64,000 bases of DNA from Paenibacillus fonticola DSM 21315 (GCF_000381905.1 NZ_KB907272.1:1-64000); one strand, 5' to 3'. Numbered from the stretch's first letter, positions 24,169 to 33,718 are shown. The notes: generated by a model from the sequence alone, not told the origin. Translations and numbers: made by a program.

Positions 24169-24579
24169 ATGGCTCTACAAAGTAATCATATTTTTGTGAA
24201 TTTGCCGGTAAAAGATTTACCAAAGACAAAGGAATTTTTTGCACAGATCGGGTTTGAATTTAATGCCCAGTTTACGGACGAGAATGCAGCCTGTATGGTC
24301 ATTAGCGAACATAATTTTGTGATGCTGCTTACTGAGGACTACTTCAAGTCATTCACCAATAAGGAAATACCGGATACGACGGATAATGCAGAAGTTATCA
24401 TCGCTTTTTCCGCGAACAGCCGGAAGCAGGTGGATGAGATCGTTCAGCGGGCGCTTGACGCGGGAGGCAAGCCGTTTAATGATCCGGTGGATCATGGATT
24501 TATGTACACTTGGAGCTTCGAGGATCCGAATGGCCATTTATGGGAAGTTTTATATATGGAACCGGCTGCGATCGAGTAG
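24169..24579 (+). CDS. VOC-family (glyoxalase/dioxygenase fold) protein
   Basis: A 136-residue protein with the two beta-alpha-beta-beta-beta modules of the vicinal oxygen chelate fold. It starts IFVNLPVKDLPKTKEFFAQIGF and ends in the typical YTWSFEDPNGHLWEVLYME. This matches the group often annotated as glyoxalase/bleomycin resistance or extradiol dioxygenase-like. The specific reaction is not evident. GAAAAGGTGG precedes the ATG. A terminator follows at 24641. Confidence 0.88.
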   Translation: MALQSNHIFVNLPVKDLPKTKEFFAQIGFEFNAQFTDENAACMVISEHNFVMLLTEDYFKSFTNKEIPDTTDNAEVIIAFSANSRKQVDEIVQRALDAGGKPFNDPVDHGFMYTWSFEDPNGHLWEVLYMEPAAIE

Positions 24580-24640
24580 GGCGGAATCTATATATTTAAT
24601 AGTGTGAATTAATGAAGAGCAAATACAATTTAACCTAGTT

Positions 24641-24667
24641 AACACCGCCGTCAGGCGGTGTTTTTTC
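24641..24667 (+). terminator. Terminator after the VOC gene
   Basis: AACACCGCC pairs perfectly with GGCGGTGTT around GTCA, followed by a run of T bases. Confidence 0.9.
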
Positions 24668-24754
24668 TTATAAGGATGCATTTCAAATGCTTTGTCATGT
24701 ATGATGGGTTTAAGTCTGTTTTATGGATAAAAATAAAGTTAGGATGATCACCCC

Positions 24755-25438
24755 ATGAAAATATTGCTTGTGGAAGACGATAGAACGATCGCCTCAGGAA
24801 TTGAATATTCGCTGCAGCAGGATCATTTTGAAACGGTGCTCTGCTATGATGCAGCGAGCGCAACCAAGATTATTACCGAACATTTCGATGATATATCGCT
24901 CTGTTTATTCGATTTATCCTTGCCGGATGGGAGCGGGTATGATTTGTGCAAAATGGCGAAGGCACGCAGAGATGTTCCCGTTATTTTCCTGACGGCAATC
25001 GATGATGAAGGGAATGTGGTGATGGGGCTGGATATGGGAGCTGACGACTACATTACGAAGCCCTTTCGCATCCGGGAGCTCCTTTCGCGGATTAAATCGG
25101 TATTGCGAAGATACCCGGTGCAAGGCCAGGCTAGGCAAACGATACAAATCGCTGACATTTTAGTGAATACTTTGGAAGGAAAGGTGTATAAAAATGGCGC
25201 GGAGGTTCAATTGACCGCCTTAGAATACCGTCTGCTCCTTATTTTTGCCAACCATATCGGACAGGTTCTATCCAGAAACCAGCTCCTCGAGCGGATTTGG
25301 GATGTAGCCGGTGACTTCGTGAATGATAATACGTTAACAGTGTACATTAAAAGGCTGCGTGAAAAATTAGAAGACAATCCTCAAGAACCGGTAATTATCA
25401 AAACCGTACGCGGGCTGGGCTATAAGGCAGGTGATTAG
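24755..25438 (+). CDS. OmpR-family response regulator (Bce-like module)
   Basis: A 227-residue two-domain regulator. The receiver domain has the acidic pair EDD at 7-9, the phosphoacceptor Asp 53 in LFDLSLPDG and Lys in YITKPF near 102. The C-terminal winged helix (LTALEYRLLLIFANHIGQVLSR, then VKTVRGLGYK-like end) is of the OmpR/PhoB type. It precedes a short sensor kinase and an ABC transporter, the layout of BceRS-BceAB modules that detect and resist cell-wall antimicrobial peptides. The kinase gene follows within two bases. Confidence 0.92.
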   Translation: MKILLVEDDRTIASGIEYSLQQDHFETVLCYDAASATKIITEHFDDISLCLFDLSLPDGSGYDLCKMAKARRDVPVIFLTAIDDEGNVVMGLDMGADDYITKPFRIRELLSRIKSVLRRYPVQGQARQTIQIADILVNTLEGKVYKNGAEVQLTALEYRLLLIFANHIGQVLSRNQLLERIWDVAGDFVNDNTLTVYIKRLREKLEDNPQEPVIIKTVRGLGYKAGD

Positions 25439-25439
25439 T

Positions 25440-26441
25440 ATGCTGCGCAATCGGGAAATCCAGGTTGTATTGCTCCTTATGTCCTCGATCAGTATAGCTG
25501 GTATCGTTATAGCTGCGCGTATTTCGCTCATAGCGGCCGGAATTACTTTCATAACAGCTGCTCTTCTTGCAGGTTGCGGCTTCCTGTTTACGAATTGGAG
25601 ATATCGCGAAATAGAGAAGCTGTCCGGGTATCTGCGCCAAATCAGCAGCGGCGATTATTCACTTGATGTCCGGGATAACAAGGAGGGAGAGCTGAGCATT
25701 TTGAAGAACGAGATTTATAAAGTGACGCTCCGGCTTTCCGAACAAAGCGCTCTTCTGCAGCAGGACAAAGTCAAGCTGACTAATGCGATCTCCGACATAT
25801 CTCATCAGCTCCGAACCCCATTGACCTCCATGACTGTTATGGCTGATTTATTGAGTGAACCCGAACTTCCCATGGAAAAAAGAAAAGAATTCACAAACAA
25901 TATCCGTATTCAGCTGGAGCGGATCGGCTGGCTCGTTACCTCCTTGCTGAAGTTTTCGAGACTCGATGCCGGAACGGTTCAATTTAAACGGGAGCCAGTC
26001 GCCGTGAAGCAATTGGTGCAAAAAGCGCTGGAGTCCGTGCTCATTCCGATAGATATTAAGGAGCAGACGGTCATCATCGAAGGTGACGATAACGTCCATA
26101 TTAGAGGAGATCTTAATTGGACGGCCGAGGCTGTGCTCAATATACTAAAAAACTGTGTTGAGCATACGCCGCCAGGAGGTAGGATAACCATTTCTTTTAC
26201 AGAGAACGCGCTGTTTACAGAAATAATCATTGCGGATAACGGGAATGGAATTCCGAGAGAGGATTTGCCCCATATTTTTAAACGCTTCTATAAAGGAAAA
26301 AATGCAAGCGAAGACAGCATCGGCATCGGACTTGCCCTTGCGCAAAGCATCGTCACCAGCCAGAATGGCGATATTGAGGCAAGGAGCGTGGCAGAAAAGG
26401 GCACGCAGTTCCGCATTAAATTGTACAAGCAAGTGGTATAA
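25440..26441 (+). CDS. Intramembrane-sensing histidine kinase (Bce-like module)
   Basis: A 333-residue kinase with two membrane helices at about residues 8-25 and 29-50 and almost no extracellular loop. This is the hallmark of intramembrane-sensing kinases, which rely on a partner transporter to sense the drug. The H-box is SDISHQLRTPL with His 122, the N-box is NILKNCVEH and the G-boxes are DNGNGIPREDL and GIGIGLALAQSI. ATG 25440 has AGGTGA 5 bases upstream; a GTG at 25431 would overlap the regulator gene. Confidence 0.9.
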   Translation: MLRNREIQVVLLLMSSISIAGIVIAARISLIAAGITFITAALLAGCGFLFTNWRYREIEKLSGYLRQISSGDYSLDVRDNKEGELSILKNEIYKVTLRLSEQSALLQQDKVKLTNAISDISHQLRTPLTSMTVMADLLSEPELPMEKRKEFTNNIRIQLERIGWLVTSLLKFSRLDAGTVQFKREPVAVKQLVQKALESVLIPIDIKEQTVIIEGDDNVHIRGDLNWTAEAVLNILKNCVEHTPPGGRITISFTENALFTEIIIADNGNGIPREDLPHIFKRFYKGKNASEDSIGIGLALAQSIVTSQNGDIEARSVAEKGTQFRIKLYKQVV

Positions 26442-26464
26442 CAGCAGAAGCAGCCTATTCCTTT

Positions 26465-26496
26465 AAGTGACTAGATCGTCACTTTTACAGTCACTT
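26465..26496 (+). promoter_or_regulatory. Candidate operator before the Bce-like transporter genes
   Basis: AAGTGAC at 26465-26471 and GTCACTT at 26478-26484 form a perfect 7-6-7 inverted repeat. A third half-site, GTCACTT, follows at 26490-26496, twelve bases from the second. It lies in the only gap of the module, between the kinase stop and the transporter start. This is where a response regulator would bind to induce the transporter. The regulator assignment is inferred. Confidence 0.6.
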
Positions 26497-26549
26497 GAGA
26501 GTCATTATGGACAGATATACTGATCTCAACATGACATGGAGGTCTTATT

Positions 26550-27233
26550 ATGGATATTTTAAAAATAGAACATCTGTCTAAAACGTACGGAAAAGGCGAA
26601 ACTGCGGTGAAGGCGCTGGATGACGTTTCTTTCTCGGTGCAAAAAGGACAATTCGTTGCCATCATCGGACCTTCGGGTTCGGGAAAATCGACGATTCTGC
26701 ACATGCTCGGGGGCGTAGACCGTCCGACAAGCGGTAAGGTGTTCGTAGATCATACGGATATTCACAGTCTGAACGAGACGCAGCTGGCTATTTTTAGACG
26801 GCGGCAAATCGGATTGATTTATCAGTTCTACAATCTGATCCCGGTGCTGACGGTGGAAGAAAATATGAAGCTGCCGCTGCTGCTGGATGAACACCAGGTA
26901 GATAAGAAGCAGTTCTCTGATCTCGTGAAAACTTTAAATTTGCAGGATCGCCTGAATCATTTGCCGAACCAACTGTCCGGCGGGCAGCAACAGCGCGTCT
27001 CGATTGGAAGGGCGCTGATCAGCAATCCCGCTATTATGCTGGCGGATGAGCCGACCGGGAACCTGGACAGTATAAACAGCCGCGAAATTATCGATTTATT
27101 AAAAATGTTCAATAAAACGTTTAATCAGACCCTCATCGTCATTACGCATGATGAGCGGATCGCGCTGCAGGCAGACCGGATTATCGCCATAGAGGACGGA
27201 AGAATCGCCAGCGATGAGGTGGTTCGTCCATGA
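26550..27233 (+). CDS. ABC transporter ATP-binding protein (Bce/MacB-like)
   Basis: A 227-residue ATPase with Walker A GPSGSGKST near residue 36, the Q-loop IYQFYN, signature LSGGQQQR near 140 and Walker B MLADEPTGNLDS near 160. The last motif is typical of the LolD/MacB/BceA branch, which powers export or target-protection rather than import. ATGGAGG precedes the ATG. It overlaps the permease start by four bases (ATGA). Confidence 0.93.
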   Translation: MDILKIEHLSKTYGKGETAVKALDDVSFSVQKGQFVAIIGPSGSGKSTILHMLGGVDRPTSGKVFVDHTDIHSLNETQLAIFRRRQIGLIYQFYNLIPVLTVEENMKLPLLLDEHQVDKKQFSDLVKTLNLQDRLNHLPNQLSGGQQQRVSIGRALISNPAIMLADEPTGNLDSINSREIIDLLKMFNKTFNQTLIVITHDERIALQADRIIAIEDGRIASDEVVRP

Positions 27234-29863
27234 ATTTGAATATCGTAAATAAGCTGACGCTCCGGCATTTGAAGGAAAACAAACGGCGGACGCTTGTGAC
27301 CATCATCGGGGTCATTATTTCCGTAGCTATGGTCACCTCCGTTGCTACGCTTGGCGTTTCCTTTATGGATTTGATGAAAAGACATACGATCGCAAACGAC
27401 GGAGAATGGCATGTCGCCTATAAAAGTGTGAACAAAGCTCAGCTCGAAGCTGTGGAAGCCGACGAATCAGCCAAGACGGTAATTATTTCGAGGGACCGCG
27501 GTTATGCCGCTCTTAAAGAGAGTCAAAATGAAAATAAACCCTATTTGTTCATCCGGGATTATAACATGGAAGGGTTTATGCATTTTCCGGTTAAGCTGAA
27601 CAAAGGGCGGCTTCCAAATGCCAGTGATGAAATCGTCATATCTGAAGCTATTTTGACGAATGCAAAGGTCGATTACAAAATTGGAGACACGCTCACGCTG
27701 GAGATCGGGGAACGGGTTGGCAAAAATGAGGAGGGAGACCGCCAGGTTTTATCCCAATTCGACCGTTTACGTACAGAGGAGTACGGTGAAGAAACCTTGC
27801 AGCCCCATACGACGATGAACTACACCATCGTTGGCATTATTGACCGGCCTTCATGGGAGCCCACCTGGGCGCCAGGCTATACGGCCCTAGGTTATGTAGA
27901 TGAGAGCATCATCGGTAAAAACGGATCAAATACGGTTAATGCTTCTGTCATTTTAACGAAGGTAACGAACCAATTATATGCTCATGCCGAAGAGCTGGCA
28001 GGAGAAATCGGGCTAAGCAAGGATTTTATCGAATATAACCATGGTCTTCTTCGGTATGATGGGATCACAAACAACGATGGACTGCGCAGTACGCTTTATT
28101 CACTGTCCGCGATTATAATGGTCATTATTATGATTGGTTCGGTTTCGTTAATCTACAATGCGTTTGCCATTTCCGTCTCGGAGCGGGCCCGTCATCTAGG
28201 TATGCTCTCCAGCGTAGGCGCAACGAAAAAACAGAAGAGGAACTCTGTGTTCTTTGAAGGAGCCGTGATCGGGCTGATCAGCATCCCCGCAGGTTTTGTT
28301 GCGGGACTTGTGGGAATAGCGATTACCTTTCGGTTCATCAATTCCATGATCCAGGGCGCGCTAGGCATTTCGGAAGAGTTAACGGTTATCGTAACTCCGT
28401 TTTCTATCATCTTAGCCTGCAGCGTATCCATGCTGACGATATTTATTTCGACGTATCTCCCGGCGAGGAAGGCCTCGAAAATTTCGGCGATCGATGCCAT
28501 TCGGCAGACGAGCGATGTGAAGCTTACCGGTAAAACCGTTAAAACATCCAAGCTCGTTCGGAAGATTTTCGGAATTGAGGCCGAAATCGGTTTAAAAAAT
28601 CTGAAGCGAAATAAGCGCCGTTACCAAGCTACGATATTTTCACTAGTGATCAGCATCGTATTATTTTTAACTGTATCCTTCTTTACTACCAATTTAAAAA
28701 AATCACTTGAGCTGTCCCAGGAAGGCTTGAACTACGATATTGAGGTAGCACTCAGTTCAGAGAAGCCAGAGGAGAATGAGCAGTTCGTCCGCTCGATCGG
28801 AAGCTTGCAGGATGTGACGGAGTACAGCGTCAATAAGCGTATTGGGGCAAACACCTGGATTGAGGAGTCAATGCTCGGAAAAGAATTACAGGAGCTGGTA
28901 AAGCGTGATCCAAGCGTACTGCAAAATGGAAAATATCCTTACTATGTGCAAATTATTGCCCTCGACAGGGAAAGCCTGACCACTTATGCCGATGCCATTG
29001 GCGCCAACGTCACGGAGCTCAAAGATACGAAACAATTAAAGGCCATTGTCATTGACACAACCAAGTACGAGGATATGACGGCAGGAAAATATGTAGAAAC
29101 GAAGACGATCCATACAAGGGTAGGTCACCGTTTAGATGTATATGATACGGAGGGAGAGGCGAACGGAGATACTGGGGAAAAGATGGGGGCTCAGCAGGTC
29201 GAAGTTGCAGCTTTAACCAAAATACTGCCTACCGGAGTGCATCCTCCGGGAGTAGGTGAGTTGATCTTGATCGTCTCCGAATCGGTTTTGGATCGTCTGG
29301 CTGATAGAGAGAGGATTAGGGCTGATCTTGGAATGTATCTTTTCTTGAAAAGCTCGGATCCGATGGCCACGCAGCAGCAGATCGAGGAAATGAAACAGAG
29401 CGGTATATATGTGTTTAATGTTTATAAAAGCAGGCAGCAGGATCAACAGATGCTAATGTTGATGTCTGTTTTCATTTATGGCTTCATCATATTAATTACC
29501 GCAATTTCGATTGCGAATATTTTTAATACGATTTCTACGAGCATATCGCTGCGCAAACGGGAATTTGCGATGTTAAAATCTGTAGGCATGACGCCTAAAG
29601 GCTTCAATAAAATGATCAACTACGAGAGTATCTTTTACGGCATCAAGGCGCTGCTGTATGGACTGCCCCTCAGCGTCGTCGTGATGTACCTGATTCACAA
29701 ATCATTAATGAACAGCTTTAACTATGGCTTCACGCTACCGTGGTCAAGCATCGTGTATGTAATTGTATCAGTATTTGTGATGATAAGCGCAGCTATGCTG
29801 TATTCCAGCTCCAAAGTGAAAAGAGAAAACATTATTGATGCGCTGAAACAGGAAAATATATAG
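27230..29863 (+). CDS. FtsX-type ABC transporter permease, long form
   Basis: An 877-residue permease. There is an N-terminal helix (TLVTIIGVIISVAMVTSVATL), a large extracellular segment (about 45-280), three helices of a first FtsX domain (about 285-415), a second single helix (SLVISIVLFLTVSFF, near 475), a second large extracellular segment and a final FtsX domain (about 745-870). The duplicated FtsX layout differs from classic BceB, which has ten helices and about 650 residues. It probably works with the ATPase in peptide or lipid handling at the membrane. The substrate is not evident. Confidence 0.88.
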   Translation: MNLNIVNKLTLRHLKENKRRTLVTIIGVIISVAMVTSVATLGVSFMDLMKRHTIANDGEWHVAYKSVNKAQLEAVEADESAKTVIISRDRGYAALKESQNENKPYLFIRDYNMEGFMHFPVKLNKGRLPNASDEIVISEAILTNAKVDYKIGDTLTLEIGERVGKNEEGDRQVLSQFDRLRTEEYGEETLQPHTTMNYTIVGIIDRPSWEPTWAPGYTALGYVDESIIGKNGSNTVNASVILTKVTNQLYAHAEELAGEIGLSKDFIEYNHGLLRYDGITNNDGLRSTLYSLSAIIMVIIMIGSVSLIYNAFAISVSERARHLGMLSSVGATKKQKRNSVFFEGAVIGLISIPAGFVAGLVGIAITFRFINSMIQGALGISEELTVIVTPFSIILACSVSMLTIFISTYLPARKASKISAIDAIRQTSDVKLTGKTVKTSKLVRKIFGIEAEIGLKNLKRNKRRYQATIFSLVISIVLFLTVSFFTTNLKKSLELSQEGLNYDIEVALSSEKPEENEQFVRSIGSLQDVTEYSVNKRIGANTWIEESMLGKELQELVKRDPSVLQNGKYPYYVQIIALDRESLTTYADAIGANVTELKDTKQLKAIVIDTTKYEDMTAGKYVETKTIHTRVGHRLDVYDTEGEANGDTGEKMGAQQVEVAALTKILPTGVHPPGVGELILIVSESVLDRLADRERIRADLGMYLFLKSSDPMATQQQIEEMKQSGIYVFNVYKSRQQDQQMLMLMSVFIYGFIILITAISIANIFNTISTSISLRKREFAMLKSVGMTPKGFNKMINYESIFYGIKALLYGLPLSVVVMYLIHKSLMNSFNYGFTLPWSSIVYVIVSVFVMISAAMLYSSSKVKRENIIDALKQENI

Positions 29864-29877
29864 ATTTTAATGCAAGA

Positions 29878-29924
29878 GAGGGAGTCTCCTAAAGGTATGG
29901 AACCTGGTGGAGGCTCTTTTTTAT
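29878..29924 (+). terminator. Terminator after the permease
   Basis: GAGTCTCC at 29882-29889 pairs with GGAGGCTC at 29909-29916 with one mismatch, with an inner AGGT/ACCT pairing, followed by TTTTTT. Confidence 0.7.
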
Positions 29925-30146
29925 ATCGCCTTTGCTACACACCATCGTGACATCACCTTAATTACGCCATCGTCGCTAAATTGCCGTCACTAAATCACCG
30001 CCCGTGACTATATACGGGTCGGCAAGTCATATAACGAGATGCTTCATATTAGCGCTGCAGAAAAACAGGAAAAATCTACTTGTCTATTTTTCCAAAAAAT
30101 CTTGGTAAGGTAAAGGATAGCAATGAATAAGAGGTGATAAGTTGTG

Positions 30147-31037
30147 ATGAAGAAACACTGTTTGTTCTGTGAAGAGATGGTCCCCACTAAGTCAGAAGGC
30201 GACTACGATATTTACATAGGCTGCTCCTGTTCGCCTGACGGGTTCTATAGCCTGCTGACAGACAGTTATCAAACGATTCGTGCGTTCCCGCACCAAAAGA
30301 AACGCGATATGCTCCATTTAGTATCGGCTTATATCCGGGAGCAAACGGATTGCGGTGAGAAGGTTGCCCTATCCGCCAGCGATTTAGAAGCTATCGTCCA
30401 TTCTCCCAATATTCCTGTGACGATAGAAGATAAAGGAATCCGTTTGCTGCAATATTTGTATAGACATTCCATGGGCCCAGGGGAGCCGGTTGTCATTCAG
30501 CCGCTCGCCAGCTGTTATAACCTGACGTATTCGCCAAATTTGCAAGAGCTCGTATATATTATCGACAAGCTTCAAAACGAGCAGCTGCTGATCCGAGAGG
30601 GGACGGCCTTTCAGCTTACGGAAAAAGGATGGAGTGAAGCAGCCGTCAGCACGGGCGGAAAGAAATTAAAGCCATGCACCGTCCTGATCTCCGCAGAGGA
30701 GATTTTCGGTACGGAGCTGCTGCACATGCTGCTCTCTAAAATCGAACAATACGGCTATCTGCCGCGCTTGCTTACACCTATGAAAGCGCAAAGCCCCGAT
30801 AAATATTCTTTAGAAGAAATAGCGGATAGTAAGCTGGTTGTCGCGGATTTAAGCGGTCAATCGCTAGAAGTGTATTTTGCAGCGGGATATGCGCTCGGTT
30901 TGAACATCCCGGTCATTTGGACTATGAAAAGCAGCGATGCCGAAATGCATCCTGTAAAAATAAAAGAGATTCGTCCTATTGTTTGGAATACCGCCGAAGA
31001 ACTCGCGAACATCCTCCAGCAGAGGCTGGGTGGATAG
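30147..31037 (+). CDS. Unrecognised protein with N-terminal Cys pair and nucleoside deoxyribosyltransferase-like C-terminus
   Basis: A 296-residue soluble protein. The N-terminus has CLFCEE and a nearby CSC, possibly a zinc site. The middle part (FQLTEKGWSEA near 165) looks like the wing of a winged helix. Residues about 178-296 read as a Rossmann-like domain: VLISAEEIFGTEL, then SKLVVADLSGQSLEVYFAAGYALGLNIPVIW. This resembles the ADLTG...E.GYA...KPVI pattern of nucleoside 2-deoxyribosyltransferase-like and TIR-like sensor domains. No function is assigned. ATG 30147 is 10 bases after GAGGTG; a GTG at 30144 is also possible. Confidence 0.6.
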   Translation: MKKHCLFCEEMVPTKSEGDYDIYIGCSCSPDGFYSLLTDSYQTIRAFPHQKKRDMLHLVSAYIREQTDCGEKVALSASDLEAIVHSPNIPVTIEDKGIRLLQYLYRHSMGPGEPVVIQPLASCYNLTYSPNLQELVYIIDKLQNEQLLIREGTAFQLTEKGWSEAAVSTGGKKLKPCTVLISAEEIFGTELLHMLLSKIEQYGYLPRLLTPMKAQSPDKYSLEEIADSKLVVADLSGQSLEVYFAAGYALGLNIPVIWTMKSSDAEMHPVKIKEIRPIVWNTAEELANILQQRLGG

Positions 31038-31064
31038 AGCAGTTTGGAAGTTAGATTCGATTGG

Positions 31065-31088
31065 AAACCGCGTCCTGCGCGGTTTTTA
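31065..31088 (+). terminator. Terminator after the 30147 gene
   Basis: AAACCGCG pairs perfectly with CGCGGTTT around TCCTG, followed by TTTAT. The rest of the gap to 31299 holds no clear feature other than TATAAT at 31201-31206, a likely -10 for the PTS operon with no good -35. That arrangement would suit an activator-dependent promoter. Confidence 0.8.
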
Positions 31089-31299
31089 TATTTCAGGGAC
31101 GGTCATAGGAAGCGCCTGTTAGTCCTTCTACTCCACCGGAACAAAAGGCTGCAACAACTTCATGAAATGATTTGAGATGTTAAAACGGGAGGGGGATCAC
31201 TATAATTAAAGACAGAGATAAGGATTACAAAATTCAGCATAATTCGACAAAAGAGATGCGAGATGAAAGATGAATGACGAAAGGAGGTGAAGTGTCTTC

Positions 31300-33237
31300 A
31301 TGAAACTTAATCAAAGGCAATTCCGCCTGGTCTCCATCCTTTTAAAGCAAAAGGGATATACAACAATTAAATTTTATGCCGATGAATTGAAATGTTCCGA
31401 ACGTACGATCCATTCGGATTTGAAGTTGATCGAACAATTTCTTTCAAGTAAAGGCTATGAACTAGAAAAGAAATCCGGCGTTGGCATACGGGCGAATAAA
31501 GTCGAGCGGACTCCCCCTATTGTAGAGGTGAAGCAGCAATTAAACGATTATTCAACTTCGGGTAGACGCAGAAGAATAATGGAACTGCTGCTGTTCGAAC
31601 ATAAAACGGTTACGTATGACGGGCTGTCGGAGTTGTTCTTAGTCAGTCGGACTTCGATAAAAAATGATTTGGATTTTGTAGAAAAAAAGCTAACTGGCCG
31701 CAACAATTTGCAGCTGTTAAGCGATTCTCAAGGCACGCGTCTTGCCGGTAAAGAGAAGGATCTGCAAAAAGCCTATATGGAATTTAACCGCTATGTTCTG
31801 GAAGACAGCAACATGATATTTGAAAGCGATGACAAGCAGAAGTTGATGATTCTGGAAGCTTATTACGGGAAGGATGTCGTCAGCGTCTGTTCGAGAGTGC
31901 TGTACGGTTATGTCAAAAACGATGTGACGGCGATTGCCGAATATTACGTTTTTAATGTGTTAAGCATGATGATTATTTTAGTATACCGGCTTATGAGAGG
32001 ACATCATTTGGGAGAACAGAGGCCCGTGTCCGGAGACCAGTTTGAAAGCGCGTACTTTAAACAAAGTGCAGAAGGCATGTTGGATAAAATCTCGTTGAGA
32101 TTGAATGTCGAATACAAGGCAACGGATGTGGAATATCTTGCGTCCTATCTGATTTCCAATAAATTCGCCCCTTTGCCATCGGAAAGCAAATACGCCCTTT
32201 ATGTAGACAGGATTATGAAGAAAGCTGGAGATTCTCTGCATCTCGATTTTACGAAGGATCAAAAATTGAAGGAACAGCTTCTTCATCATTTTCCACCGAT
32301 GATTTACCGCTTGCGGGCGAGAATTCATACGAGCAATCCGCTGATTGGGCAAATCAAAAACGAGTTCCCGCTTATATTCAATGTCATTTGGGTCGTGTTG
32401 AGCGAATATGAGGACGAGCTTGGTGTGATTTTCAATGAAGAGGAAGTCGGATTTCTGACGATTTATTTTCAATCCGCCATCGAGAGAGCGAAAATAGGCA
32501 AAAAAATCTTAGTGATTTGTCCTAGAGGAATTGCAACCTCTGAGCTATTGGGAAACCGGATCAAAAACGTGCTGCCCGCCTTTGACATGATAGAAGTCGC
32601 TTCGGTGAAGGAAGCTGCGAAGCTGGATCTCAAGGACATTGATCTGATCATTTCTACCGTCGAGACGGATCTGCCCGAGAGCAAAGTGATCGTCGTGTCT
32701 CCGCTGCTTAGCGAGCAGGATATGAAAAATATATCCGACCTCTACTACGACAAATTTGTTCTTGCCAAAGAAGGCAAAAATGAAATGAAGCCTTTACCTG
32801 ATCTAGGAAGGTATCTCAAGGACGAATTCATAATTTTTGACGGCAATTTTCAATCGAAAGACGAATTGATCGATGACATTGGAAGCAAGCTCGTTGCAGG
32901 CAATTTCGTTACCGAAAGCTTTATGGAAAGTTTGAAAAACCGTGAGCTTATGGGGGGAACAGACCTGCCGACAGGTGCAGCCATCCCTCACGGCAACCCG
33001 AAATATGTAAACGAAACAATGATCGTTTTTGTAAGGAATAAAAGAAATATCATTTGGCACAAGCATTCCGTCAGAACCGTCATCTTTATCTGTTTTGCTG
33101 AAAAAGATACAAGAAAAATAAAACATGTACTTTCGGACATTTACTGGATCGTAGAAAACAAAGAAATGCTGAACCAGATTTATATGATGTCCGATAAGGA
33201 AGAGTTCAAAAAGTGGATTGGAAGTGGATCATATTGA
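31300..33237 (+). CDS. PRD-containing PTS transcriptional activator (BglG/MtlR type)
   Basis: A 645-residue regulator. An N-terminal HTH (FYADELKCSERTIHSDLKLIE near 22) and a second Mga-like HTH (LSELFLVSRTSIKNDLDFVE near 107) come first. Two PRDs follow at about 180-390, with His residues that the PTS phosphorylates. An EIIB-like domain (ILVICPRGIATSELLGNRI near 403) and a C-terminal EIIA-like domain (TDLPTGAAIPHGNP near 560) complete it. This is the MtlR/LicR layout of a DNA-binding activator. GGAGGTG precedes the ATG. It lies first in the operon and overlaps the EIIA gene. Confidence 0.93.
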   Translation: MKLNQRQFRLVSILLKQKGYTTIKFYADELKCSERTIHSDLKLIEQFLSSKGYELEKKSGVGIRANKVERTPPIVEVKQQLNDYSTSGRRRRIMELLLFEHKTVTYDGLSELFLVSRTSIKNDLDFVEKKLTGRNNLQLLSDSQGTRLAGKEKDLQKAYMEFNRYVLEDSNMIFESDDKQKLMILEAYYGKDVVSVCSRVLYGYVKNDVTAIAEYYVFNVLSMMIILVYRLMRGHHLGEQRPVSGDQFESAYFKQSAEGMLDKISLRLNVEYKATDVEYLASYLISNKFAPLPSESKYALYVDRIMKKAGDSLHLDFTKDQKLKEQLLHHFPPMIYRLRARIHTSNPLIGQIKNEFPLIFNVIWVVLSEYEDELGVIFNEEEVGFLTIYFQSAIERAKIGKKILVICPRGIATSELLGNRIKNVLPAFDMIEVASVKEAAKLDLKDIDLIISTVETDLPESKVIVVSPLLSEQDMKNISDLYYDKFVLAKEGKNEMKPLPDLGRYLKDEFIIFDGNFQSKDELIDDIGSKLVAGNFVTESFMESLKNRELMGGTDLPTGAAIPHGNPKYVNETMIVFVRNKRNIIWHKHSVRTVIFICFAEKDTRKIKHVLSDIYWIVENKEMLNQIYMMSDKEEFKKWIGSGSY

Positions 33238-33683
33238 AAGACGTAATTAATAGAAGGATGATCTTTCTGCAGCAAAATCTCGAAACGCGTGATGCTGTAC
33301 TTCAAGTTCTGGTTGAGAGTGCACTGCAAAACGGCTTGATTTCTGAACAGCAGCCCTTTTTACAGGCCGTGCTTGATCGGGAATCGAACGTCCCGACAGC
33401 GATAGGCTATCAAATCGCTATACCGCATGGGAAAAGCGATGCAGTGAAGCAGCCTTTTATCGGTTTTTTGCAGGCAAAACATGATTTTGTATGGACCGAA
33501 GGGTATGAGGAGGAAGTTAAGCTTGTCTTTCTAATTGGCGTGCCAAAGGAAAATGAGCAAAATATTCACTTGAAATTCATTTCACGCTTGAGTAAAAAGC
33601 TGCTTGATGACGAATTTAGAACAAAACTGCTGGAAAGTACAGATGTTGAGCAAACCTATCAGTTGTTGAATTCCATTTATTAA
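33234..33683 (+). CDS. PTS fructose-family EIIA component
   Basis: A 149-residue PTS_EIIA type-2 domain. The phosphorylated His is in the segment NVPTAIGYQIAIPHGKSD near residue 60. It accepts phosphate from HPr and passes it to the EIIB encoded next. TTG 33234 overlaps the stop of the regulator and is preceded by GGAAG. A GTG at 33213 and an ATG at 33258 are alternatives, and the start is not settled. Confidence 0.9.
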   Translation: MKDVINRRMIFLQQNLETRDAVLQVLVESALQNGLISEQQPFLQAVLDRESNVPTAIGYQIAIPHGKSDAVKQPFIGFLQAKHDFVWTEGYEEEVKLVFLIGVPKENEQNIHLKFISRLSKKLLDDEFRTKLLESTDVEQTYQLLNSIY

Positions 33684-33718
33684 TGGTTCAAATAAAAAAA
33701 TATCGAGGAGGAACAGCA

